This document shows, in pieces, positions 16,346 through 24,390 of a stretch of 64,000 bases of DNA (its first letter is position 1; every line of letters begins with the position of its first letter). The DNA comes from an uncultured Myxococcales bacterium. GTDB taxonomy: Bacteria > Myxococcota_A > UBA9042. Below the pieces are notes generated by a model. It was not told the DNA's origin and did not search any database. It worked only from the letters and a program-made list of their open reading frames with translations. The translations under genes and the position numbers were made by a program. The stretch covers positions 186,001-250,000 of the forward strand of contig CAIYBN010000144.1 of the NCBI GenBank assembly GCA_903924465.1. The letters run 5' to 3'.

Positions 16346-18675
16346 TGGTTCCCCCGCACGATGGCTGGCACGCGCTCCAGGGCGCGCAAGTCCAGCTCGA
16401 CCACCACGGCCTGCGCCGGCTGATCCAGGGCAATCCGCACCCGCGGATGCAGAGCTGCCAGAAACCCAATCGTCTCACCGGTCGAGGCCACCAAATCGTA
16501 GCCCAGCTTGCTGCGCCACGTCGGCGATCCGTCGGGCGCGCCGGGGCTTGACTCCGGCCCGGACGCCAGCAGCGCCAACGGCTGCTTGCCCAGCCAGCTC
16601 AGCAGGTGGTTCAGCATCGCGATGCCCTGCTGCAACAGGCGGTGCGTGACTTCAGTCGGTGCGATGACGAGCTTCGTTCCTTCCGCGCCGCCGCCCAGTC
16701 GCTCCGCAAACACGATGCCCAAGTGCATGGGTTGCAATGGCAGCGGCTTCGTACCCGACCGCGCGTCCAGCACGCCACGCAGCATTTCGCTGTCCATGCC
16801 CGCAGTGTACGCGGCGAGTTCCGCCTCGGTACCGTTCACCAGCACCGGCGGCAGCCCGCGATCGTCGCTCTTTTCCGGCACAAACACGCGGCCGATCTCA
16901 AAGACGCCGATGGTCAAACCCTTGCGCGCCGGCTGGCCATCGTCGCCTTGCACCAGGCCTTTCTCGGCCACCGCAAGCAGGTTCGGCAGCAGGTTGCGGC
17001 GCAGATGCGTATGCTGGACGGAAATCGGATTCTTCACCGCGACGCGCGTCAGCCCGGCAGGTTCTGCCAGCAACAGCCGCGCCCGCGTTTCTTCGTCGTC
17101 AAACGCGTACAGCACCTGCTCGGTCAGCCCGGCATGGACCAGCGTGTTGCGCACCTGACGTTCCAACAGCTTCAGCGCCGGCGTGTGCGGCGGCCGCGCG
17201 GCCACCCGCGGCGCTTCACTGCGAATGTTGTCGTAGCCGTAGTGCCGCCCCAGTTCTTCCACCAAATCTTCAGCGATCTTGATGTCCTTGGTCGCGCGAA
17301 AGCTGGGAATCGTCACGGCCAAGGCGTCGCCCGTGCGCGCCACGCGGAATTCAAGCCGGGTCAAGCACGCGTCCAGCCACGCGTCAGGCAGCTCAACCGC
17401 CGTCACGCCAAGCCGCTCACGCAGGTACGTCGCGGTCGTGTGGATGACAGACAGCGGCTTCGCGTCGGCGCTGAACGGCCCACAATCGGCCAGATGGCTG
17501 GTGATCCGCGCCTCGGGATTCCACGTCTGGCACAGCTTCAGAAAGCGGCGCGCGGCGGTCTCGGCCAGCACCGGATCCAACGCCTTCTCAAAGCGCGCCG
17601 AGCTCTCCGAGCGCATCCCCAGGCGCATCGCCGTTCGGCGAATCGTCGGCGCGTCGAAATTGGCGGCTTCGAGAATGAGTTCCGTCGTATCCGGGCGAAT
17701 CTCGGAATTCGCCCCGCCCATGATGGCGGCCAACGCCACCGGGCCTTCCGCATCGCAAATCACGCAGTCGTGCGTTTGCAACTGCCGCAGTTGGCCGTCC
17801 AGCGTGGCAATCGTTTCGTGGGCCTTGGCGCGCCGCACTACGATTTCGCCACCGCGCAGCGTCCGGGCATCAAACGCGTGCAGCGGGTTGCCGGTTTCCA
17901 GCATCACCAGATTGGTCGCGTCCACGAGGTTGGAAATCGGCCGCGTGCCCAGCCGGCGCAGCAGCAGGCGCGCATCCACGGGCGCGGGCTGCACCGACAC
18001 GTTGGCCACGCGGGCGCACAGGTAGCGCGGGCATGCGTCGGGCGCTTCCACGCGGATCGCCAACGGCGCGGTCGTGCCCAGCACCAGATCCAGGTCAAAG
18101 GGCTTCAGCGGTTTGTCCAGCATCGCTGCGACTTCGCGCGCTACACCGTACAGGCCCCACAGGTCAGGCCGGTGGGTAATCGCCTTGTTGTCGACGTCGT
18201 ACAGCACGTCTTCCAGGACAATCGCCTCGTGGAGCCGCGTACCCGCCGGCGCCGTGCAGCCATCCAGCGACAGCAGCCCGGCGTTTTCATCCGACAAGCC
18301 CAAGTCTTTTTCCGACGCCAGCATGCCCGGACTCGCCACGCCACGCACTTCGCCATCGCGCACCGTGATACCCGACGGCAGCGTCACACCAGGCGGCACG
18401 AAGGGCACGCGCAGGCCGACGCGCAGATCCGGCGCACCACACACCACCTGAACGGTCCTGCCGCCGAGCTCGACCGTCGCCAGCCGCAGCTTGTCGGCAT
18501 TCGGGTGCGGCGCCACGGCAATCACGTCGACCACGCGCACGTCGCGCAGGCCAAAGCCCCACTGCACCACGTCGTCGATTTCCGCCACCGTCGTGGTGAA
18601 TTTCTCGGCAAACTGCAGCGGATCCACGCCCTGCGTATCGACAAACTGCGACAACCATCGCCAGGAAACCAGCAC
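16342..18675 (-). CDS. pheT: Phenylalanine--tRNA ligase beta subunit
   Basis: The beta subunit of the alpha2-beta2 enzyme that charges tRNA-Phe, 777 residues, normal length. In order: N-terminal core, the tRNA-binding EMAP-like domain (ADKLRLATVELGG, about residue 45), B3/B4 editing domain, B5, the catalytic-like core, and the C-terminal ferredoxin-fold anticodon-binding domain ending RALERVPAIVRG. I use the GTG at 18675 because AGAGG sits six bases before it; a TTG two codons upstream directly abuts AGAGG and cannot use it. It is nine bases after pheS. It is unusual that the next gene, a glycosyltransferase, overlaps its stop codon. Confidence 0.95.
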   Translation of the reverse strand: MLVSWRWLSQFVDTQGVDPLQFAEKFTTTVAEIDDVVQWGFGLRDVRVVDVIAVAPHPNADKLRLATVELGGRTVQVVCGAPDLRVGLRVPFVPPGVTLPSGITVRDGEVRGVASPGMLASEKDLGLSDENAGLLSLDGCTAPAGTRLHEAIVLEDVLYDVDNKAITHRPDLWGLYGVAREVAAMLDKPLKPFDLDLVLGTTAPLAIRVEAPDACPRYLCARVANVSVQPAPVDARLLLRRLGTRPISNLVDATNLVMLETGNPLHAFDARTLRGGEIVVRRAKAHETIATLDGQLRQLQTHDCVICDAEGPVALAAIMGGANSEIRPDTTELILEAANFDAPTIRRTAMRLGMRSESSARFEKALDPVLAETAARRFLKLCQTWNPEARITSHLADCGPFSADAKPLSVIHTTATYLRERLGVTAVELPDAWLDACLTRLEFRVARTGDALAVTIPSFRATKDIKIAEDLVEELGRHYGYDNIRSEAPRVAARPPHTPALKLLERQVRNTLVHAGLTEQVLYAFDDEETRARLLLAEPAGLTRVAVKNPISVQHTHLRRNLLPNLLAVAEKGLVQGDDGQPARKGLTIGVFEIGRVFVPEKSDDRGLPPVLVNGTEAELAAYTAGMDSEMLRGVLDARSGTKPLPLQPMHLGIVFAERLGGGAEGTKLVIAPTEVTHRLLQQGIAMLNHLLSWLGKQPLALLASGPESSPGAPDGSPTWRSKLGYDLVASTGETIGFLAALHPRVRIALDQPAQAVVVELDLRALERVPAIVRGNQ

Positions 18676-18684
18676 GGGCAACCT

Positions 18685-19722
18685 CTAGAATTGACTCAAA
18701 AATCGCAGATCGCCACCCATCAACAGCCGCACATCCGGCACGCCGTAGCGCATCATCACCAGCCGGGACAGGCCCAGACCAAACGCCCAGCCTTGCCATT
18801 CTTCAGGATCCAGACCGCCCGCGCGCAGCACGTTCGGGTGAACCAGGCCGCACGGCAGCAGCTCCAGCCAGCCGCGGCGCTTGCACGCTGAACAGCCTTT
18901 GCCGGCACAGACCTGGCAGCGGATGTCCAGCTCAAAGCCAGGCTCGACGAACGGAAAATAGCCAGGTCGCAGGCGGATTTCCACCTCGCGCTGGAGAATC
19001 GCCGAGAGCAAAGTGCGCATGGAATCCAGCAGGTGACCGACCGTGACCTTGCGGTCGATCATCAGCCCTTCCACCTGGTGAAACGTGTGCTCGTGGCTGG
19101 CGTCCGTGGCCTCGTAGCGAAAGACCTTGCCCGGGAAAATCGCCCGGAACGGCGCCTGAAACTCGTGCATCGCGCGGACCTGGCCCGGCGACGTGTGGGT
19201 GCGCAGCAGATGGCCGTTGTCCAGCCAGAACGTGTCCTGCATCTCACGCGCTGGGTGCCAGCCGGGAATGTTGAGCGCTTCGAAGTTATCGAACTCGCTC
19301 TCGATTTCCGGATAGTCCAGGACGTGAAAGCCCATCGAGTGGAAGATCTCCTCGATGTCGGCCTGCACCGTGCTCAGCGGATGCGTGTGGCCCCGGCGCA
19401 GCGGTGCGAGGCTTTGCGTGGGATCGAACGAAGTGTCGTTGAGCTCGGTCGCGATCAGCGCTTCGACCAGCACGTCGCGTCGCGTCTCAATCGCCGCCGC
19501 CGCCTGCGTTTGCAGGGCGTTCACCGCTTGGCCAAAGGCCTTGCGATCCTGCGGCGGAATCTGCGGAATCCGCTTCATCAGCCCGGGAATCTCGCCCTGC
19601 TTGCCCAACGCGCGCACTTCGAGCGAACGCAACGCCTCCAGCGTCAACGCCTCGTCGATGTCCGTCTGCCAGCGCCCGATGGCGCCGTCGATTTCGATTT
19701 GCCAATCAGGCAGTTCGCTCAT
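18685..19722 (-). CDS. pheS: Phenylalanine--tRNA ligase alpha subunit
   Basis: The catalytic subunit, 345 residues. Class II aminoacyl-tRNA synthetase motif 2 is in FRYEATDASHEHTFHQ and motif 3 in GWAFGLGLSRLVMMRYG. A cysteine cluster CQVCAGKGCSACKRRGW precedes GLVHPNVLRAGG; this zinc-knuckle form is known from many non-enteric PheS proteins. ATG at 19722. It follows a parvulin lipoprotein gene by 15 bases rather than rplT, so this is not the usual rpmI-rplT-pheST order. The enzyme works in the cytoplasm in translation. Confidence 0.95.
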   Translation of the reverse strand: MSELPDWQIEIDGAIGRWQTDIDEALTLEALRSLEVRALGKQGEIPGLMKRIPQIPPQDRKAFGQAVNALQTQAAAAIETRRDVLVEALIATELNDTSFDPTQSLAPLRRGHTHPLSTVQADIEEIFHSMGFHVLDYPEIESEFDNFEALNIPGWHPAREMQDTFWLDNGHLLRTHTSPGQVRAMHEFQAPFRAIFPGKVFRYEATDASHEHTFHQVEGLMIDRKVTVGHLLDSMRTLLSAILQREVEIRLRPGYFPFVEPGFELDIRCQVCAGKGCSACKRRGWLELLPCGLVHPNVLRAGGLDPEEWQGWAFGLGLSRLVMMRYGVPDVRLLMGGDLRFLSQF

Positions 19723-19737
19723 GACGATCGGCTGCCT

Positions 19738-20730
19738 TTATTCGACCCGCTTCATCACGTGGAAGCCAAAGCTCGTCTCGACGATGTCGATCTGGCCCTT
19801 GCCCAAGGACAGGCCAAGCTGCTTGAACGGCGGCACCAGCTGCGCGTTCGCGTCCACCGGATACGTGCCGGGGCCGGGATCCTTGCTGTTCGCTTTCATC
19901 AGCGCGGCAAAATCCGCGCCTTTCTTGCGGGCCTGATGCGCGATTTCAATGGCTTTCTTCTGCGCCTCATCCTTGGTCATCGTGACGTTTTCACCCGGCA
20001 GCGAGCCCTGGTAGCCGATGAGGATGTGGCTCACGGTGGTCTTTTCCGGCTTCGGCTTCTGCTCGGTCGGGCAGGTCGACGGATCTTCGCCGGCTTGCGG
20101 GCACACGTCGGTCAGCACCTTGACCAGTGGCTTCTCCGGCGCTTTGAAATCGAACGGCACGCGCTTCATCACGTGGAAGCCAAAGCGCGTCGCAACGATG
20201 TCCACCTGTCCGACACCGAGCGACAGCGCCATCGCCGTGAACTGCGGCACGTAGCGGCCGCGCATGGACGGCGTCACGTCGTACACGCCCGGGCCACCGT
20301 CGTCCGAATGCTTCCACACCAGGCCGATGAAGTCGTTGCCCGGCTTGCGCGCCTCGTGGGCGAGCTCCTTGGCGAGCTTCAGCGCTTCTTCCTTGGTCCG
20401 CTTGACCGGCTTGCCCGGCAGCGAACCTTCCCAACCGACCAGGACGTGCGCGACCTTGATGTTGTCGTCCACGGTCGCCGGCTTCGCCGGGCACGCCGCG
20501 GCATCTTCACCGGGCATCGGACAAGCGTCGGTGAGGACCTTTTCCAGCTCAGCAGGCGCGGGCGCAGCCGTCGGCGACGCGGGCGCGGGAGGCGGCACCG
20601 GCTTGGGCGCCTCAGCAGCTGGAGCCGGAGCAGGCACGGGAGGCGGCGGGGGCGGCGTTTCAGCCGGCTTGTTACAAGCGGATGCCAACAGGGCACAACA
20701 CGCGATAGGGAAAAGCTTTTTGCCGAACAT
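19738..20730 (-). CDS. Lipoprotein with two parvulin (PpiC) domains
   Basis: A 330-residue lipoprotein. The signal peptide MFGKKLFPIACCALLASAC has a lipobox ending at Cys19, then a Pro/Ala-rich linker of about 55 residues. Two tandem rotamase domains follow, each with the pattern VAHVLVG...FGFHVMKRV and a conserved preceding CP...E linker. They probably catalyse peptidyl-prolyl isomerisation of secreted proteins in the periplasm. The ATG at 20730 has GAGGA four bases upstream; upstream in-frame sequence is not protein-like. It lies 15 bases before pheS and 103 bases after the beta-propeller lipoprotein gene. Cysteines in the linkers may form disulfides. Confidence 0.85.
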   Translation of the reverse strand: MFGKKLFPIACCALLASACNKPAETPPPPPPVPAPAPAAEAPKPVPPPAPASPTAAPAPAELEKVLTDACPMPGEDAAACPAKPATVDDNIKVAHVLVGWEGSLPGKPVKRTKEEALKLAKELAHEARKPGNDFIGLVWKHSDDGGPGVYDVTPSMRGRYVPQFTAMALSLGVGQVDIVATRFGFHVMKRVPFDFKAPEKPLVKVLTDVCPQAGEDPSTCPTEQKPKPEKTTVSHILIGYQGSLPGENVTMTKDEAQKKAIEIAHQARKKGADFAALMKANSKDPGPGTYPVDANAQLVPPFKQLGLSLGKGQIDIVETSFGFHVMKRVE

Positions 20731-20833
20731 CAGATCCTCGTGAGGCAGAATAATGGTGGCGTGCCAAAAGGCGCGCGGACGCGGGATTGTGCGCCTCAAC
20801 GACGCACGTGGCAAGGCGGTCCGGGATGGCGTC

Positions 20834-22546
20834 TCAATCCCGTGGCGGCGCGCTCCAGCGGGCGATGTGGCAGCCGGACTGAATATCCTGACCAGGCAAC
20901 CACAACGCGGCAAACGAGCCATCCTGACCCTGCATCAGCTTTTGCGGATCGACGGCGGCAATGTACACCTGCGGCGACGGCGGATTGCCCGTGTGCAGGA
21001 ATCCGTAGTTGCGGCGAGAGGAAAACGCCATCCAGTAGTACGTTCCCGTGACGCTGCCAAAGGTCGGCCAGGAGTTCGTCAGCGGATCCGTCGACTGGTT
21101 GGCATTGTCCAAGCGAATCGCCGTGCCGCCAATCGCTGGAATCATCCAGACTTCGGCGTTGCAGTTGTCGTACGTGGTGGCACCGCCGCCGCTCGATGGT
21201 CCGCCGCCGCCGCTGCTGGGGCACGACGGGCCAGCAGGATCGGCGCGGTTGTAGACGACGTATTCTCCGTCTGGCGTAAACGACGGGTAATAATGGAAAA
21301 TTCCCGGTTCATCGGCGCCAGCAACCGGTGTGGCGACGCCGCCCTTGCCCGTGTCCACGCCATCGCCAAACGGCACGGTGTACAGCGCCGTTGCGACGCT
21401 GCCCGAGAAGCCATTGCCCACATCCGTGGCCGAGGCGTAGATAATGCTCTCGCCATTGGGCGACCACGTCGGAAACGCCTGCTGGCCCAAATCGCCGCTC
21501 TTGACCATGAGATAGGACGCACCGGTGACCAGGTTGACCGACCGCAGCTTGCCGCTTTGGGGCACCACCAGCCATTTGCCGGCGCTGTTGAAGTACGACG
21601 GCGAAAACGCCGCCGCGATCGTGAAAGAACTGGCCAATTGCGTCGCAGCTTTGGGATTCAGCCAGGGCGGCGCCGTGCCGCTCTTGCCGGTCAGCAGTTG
21701 CATGCCCATCGACGCCATGCCGCTGCCGATGAACGAGCTGACCGCGACTGTGGAACCGTCCGGGCTGACACTGTGGCAGCCGGTGCAGCCGAACATGCCG
21801 CCAGTGATGCCGGGCATGGACGTCGGCGTCAGCTTGCCCGCTTCCAGCACCCGCACGGTCGCCAAGGTCGTGTTCCAGTAATAGACCGCGCCGCCGACCT
21901 TTTGATTCGTCACGTGGAAGGTGACGGGTGCGGACGATTGCATCGTGCCGACCAGTTTGCCGTTGACGAGGCTGGCCGCAAGCACCCGCAGCTTCCAATC
22001 CGGGTGATCCGGATACTTGAACAGTTCGGCCCAAACACTGGCAGGAATCGTCACATCGTAGCCCTGACTGACTGAAAATGCCGTGGCATCGCCGATCAGA
22101 TCGACTTCAGCCTCTTCGTTTTCAAACCGGATGACAAACGCACTCGCGTCCGTCCCCGCGTAGGTCCATTGCACGGTGATGGGCGCGAAATCGCGCGGCG
22201 CCATCGCATTGTCGGGCGGGTAGACGAGAGCCAGGTCAGCAGACAACTGTGCATTCTGGCCCACCGTTGCTGCAGCGCCCGTCGGATCGGTCGAAAAGTC
22301 GACATTGGTGACGTAGGTAATCTCAATCGGCGGTCCAACATCTTCCGGCACGTCCGGTTGCGCGATGTCCGTCGCGGCATCGGCTGTTTCCACGGTTGCA
22401 TCCGTCGGCGTCGCCACCACCGTGTCCGCCACCGCGGCGATATCGGCGATCGCGTCCGCCGGTCCCGTCCCGGTCTTGGGCGAACTGCAAGCCGCCAGCC
22501 ATCCGACCATCGCCACTGCCGTCCAATTCCACGCGCCTTGCTTCAT
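20834..22546 (-). CDS. Lipoprotein with beta-propeller (PD40) repeats and a CxxCH site
   Basis: A 570-residue lipoprotein: signal peptide with lipobox ending at residue 20 (GWLAAC), an Ala/Asp/Val-rich linker, a beta-rich region (about residues 75-200), then TolB-like PD40 blades (for example AFPTWSPNGESIIYAS and SFTPDGEYVVYNRAD). Near residue 260 the sequence FGCTGCHSVSPDG contains CxxCH, the covalent heme-c motif, directly before a PD40-like segment. I cannot see a distal methionine ligand. Related myxobacterial proteins are annotated as TolB-like or cytochrome-containing. ATG at 22546 with GAGGAC upstream; it is 27 bases after the VWA gene. Function unknown; periplasmic or surface location is inferred. 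Confidence 0.75.
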   Translation of the reverse strand: MKQGAWNWTAVAMVGWLAACSSPKTGTGPADAIADIAAVADTVVATPTDATVETADAATDIAQPDVPEDVGPPIEITYVTNVDFSTDPTGAAATVGQNAQLSADLALVYPPDNAMAPRDFAPITVQWTYAGTDASAFVIRFENEEAEVDLIGDATAFSVSQGYDVTIPASVWAELFKYPDHPDWKLRVLAASLVNGKLVGTMQSSAPVTFHVTNQKVGGAVYYWNTTLATVRVLEAGKLTPTSMPGITGGMFGCTGCHSVSPDGSTVAVSSFIGSGMASMGMQLLTGKSGTAPPWLNPKAATQLASSFTIAAAFSPSYFNSAGKWLVVPQSGKLRSVNLVTGASYLMVKSGDLGQQAFPTWSPNGESIIYASATDVGNGFSGSVATALYTVPFGDGVDTGKGGVATPVAGADEPGIFHYYPSFTPDGEYVVYNRADPAGPSCPSSGGGGPSSGGGATTYDNCNAEVWMIPAIGGTAIRLDNANQSTDPLTNSWPTFGSVTGTYYWMAFSSRRNYGFLHTGNPPSPQVYIAAVDPQKLMQGQDGSFAALWLPGQDIQSGCHIARWSAPPRD

Positions 22547-22573
22547 CGTCCGTCCTCGTTGATGCCCCGTCCC

Positions 22574-24193
22574 TCAGGGATTCGTTGTCGTCGCCCGCGC
22601 ACAACCCAGCAGAATTTCGACCTTCGCCGTCGACGCGGTCAGTGGCACCGCGCAACTTGTCGCGCACAGGATGATCTTGGTCGGTAGGACCGCATCGTCG
22701 TAGTGCCAGCCGCCCGTTGTCGCCTTGCAATCGTTCTCTGTTGCCACGTAATTCAGCAGGTTCGGCTGGCCACCGCTCAACGTGATCTGCACGTTCACCT
22801 TGGTGAAGTCCAGCTTCTTGCCATCGGCGGGCTGCGGAATCGCATAGGAACACGCCAGCGCCGCGCCCTGAATGGCCTTGAGCGCCGCGGCAAACTGCTG
22901 CTCGACATTGCCCGCCACGTCGACGATCAGCGCCGACTGCGTGCCGCCCGACACCGCGATCTGGTTCAGCGAACTGGTATCCGTGCCCACGCCGATGACG
23001 AACGTGCGGATGTTCGCCACGCTTTTGACGCCGGCCGCAGCGATTTGCGCAACCGCCGCCACGGTATCCAGCGGCGCACAGCCGGTTGGCACACCATCGG
23101 TCGCCAGCACAACGGCAATCGTATGTCCGGCCTTGGTCTTGCCATAGGTCTGCGCGTAGTTGATCGCGCCGTCCAGCGCGGCTGCCGTCGGCGTGGAACC
23201 ATTGGGGCCGTGCTTGGCGATCGACGCCATGATGTTCGTGGCGTTGGCCGGCAAGTCAGCGATCGGCACTTCCGGCGTCGCATATTCGACGGCGTTGCAC
23301 GTCGCCAGCGGAAAATACTGGATGCCCACACCGATGCCGACCGAATTCGGATCGCTGAGGAAACCCTTGATTGCCGCCGAAATGGCCGCCCACTTCGACA
23401 CTTTGGTCCCGGTCAGCAGGTCCATGGAACCCGATTGGTCCATCATGATGTACAAATCGAGCGGCGCCATGGTTGCCGTCTGCGTGCTGGAAGCGCAGGT
23501 GCACGTGCCATGCGAGCAGCCGAGGCCCTTGCAGTCGATGCCACAGGCCCCGCAGTGCGCGGGGTCGCTGTCCGTGTTGATTTCGCAGCCGTCGTCGGTC
23601 GACTGGTTGCAGTCGGAGAAGCCCGGCGAGCAATGGAACGTGCAGTGGCCGCCTTCGCAGTGCGGCGCGGCGTTGATGCCGCCGGTGCACATCGTCGTGC
23701 AATCGCCGCAGTGGTACGGATCGGTGTCGGTGCTGGTCTCGCATTGCGCGGGGTTGTTCTGACAGCTACCCCAGCCCGAGTCGCACGACGCGCGGCATAA
23801 GGAATCGACGCAGATCGGCGTGCCGTTCAACACCGAGCCGCAGTTGTTCGTGCAGCCGCCGCAGTGCGCGGGATCGCTTTTGACGCTGATTTCGCAGCCG
23901 TCGATGGACTTGCCGTTGCAATCCAGGAAATCGCCGGTGCAAGCGTAGCCGCAGGTTCCCGCCGCGCAGGTTGGATCGGCGTGCGGTGGCGGGGTGCAGG
24001 ATTTCCCGCAGGTGTTGTCGTCGCCGTAGATGGTGCCGCCGTTGGGCGGCAAGTGGCCGCCGTCGGCGTCGGAATCGCTGGCATCCGCCACTGCCGCCGC
24101 TGCCGGGTAAACCGGCTCGCACGCGCCCAAGGACAGCGTCGCACATGCGATCGCCGCCAAGGCCACAACGCCATCTGTCAGCTGTCTACGCAA
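22574..24193 (-). CDS. VWA-domain lipoprotein with cysteine-rich repeats
   Basis: About 539 residues. A signal peptide MRRQLTDGVVALAAIACATLS (MRRQL from a TTG start) ends in the lipobox LGAC. Residues ~45-245 are cysteine-rich repeats of the form DGCEINTDSDPAHCGACG. A von Willebrand A domain follows with an intact metal-ion site: DQSGSM, the Thr in GSTPTAAAL and the Asp in ATDGVP. It probably binds a surface ligand through the metal site. No ATG fits: an in-frame one exists only far upstream, inside the region divergent to mfd. The TTG at 24193 is preceded by GGGAG, so I chose it with moderate confidence. It is the first gene of the minus-strand train ending at 12994. Confidence 0.78.
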   Translation of the reverse strand: MRRQLTDGVVALAAIACATLSLGACEPVYPAAAAVADASDSDADGGHLPPNGGTIYGDDNTCGKSCTPPPHADPTCAAGTCGYACTGDFLDCNGKSIDGCEISVKSDPAHCGGCTNNCGSVLNGTPICVDSLCRASCDSGWGSCQNNPAQCETSTDTDPYHCGDCTTMCTGGINAAPHCEGGHCTFHCSPGFSDCNQSTDDGCEINTDSDPAHCGACGIDCKGLGCSHGTCTCASSTQTATMAPLDLYIMMDQSGSMDLLTGTKVSKWAAISAAIKGFLSDPNSVGIGVGIQYFPLATCNAVEYATPEVPIADLPANATNIMASIAKHGPNGSTPTAAALDGAINYAQTYGKTKAGHTIAVVLATDGVPTGCAPLDTVAAVAQIAAAGVKSVANIRTFVIGVGTDTSSLNQIAVSGGTQSALIVDVAGNVEQQFAAALKAIQGAALACSYAIPQPADGKKLDFTKVNVQITLSGGQPNLLNYVATENDCKATTGGWHYDDAVLPTKIILCATSCAVPLTASTAKVEILLGCARATTTNP

Positions 24194-24351
24194 GCTCGCA
24201 CACTCCCGTTTGCCTGAACACGCAGGTGGATCCACGCATTCCGCTCGCGCATCACTCTGCGGTTGCGCGGCTGTGGGGTCAAGTCCTTCGGCAGTTCCGG
24301 GCGCGCCGCCGTCGCAATCCCGGCCGATTGTAGCAGAAACGTCGCCGGGCG

Positions 24352-24380
24352 TTGCCCATCGGTCAGGCAAAGCCTAAGCT
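24352..24380 (+). promoter_or_regulatory. Possible mfd promoter
   Basis: TTGCCC (24352-24357), a 17-base spacer and TAAGCT (24375-24380). Transcription would begin a few bases before the ATG at 24391, giving a very short leader. The rest of 24194-24350 holds a TACAAT box on the minus strand (24327-24332) that may serve the VWA gene but lacks a good -35. Confidence 0.33.
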
Positions 24381-24390
24381 GCGCGACCCC

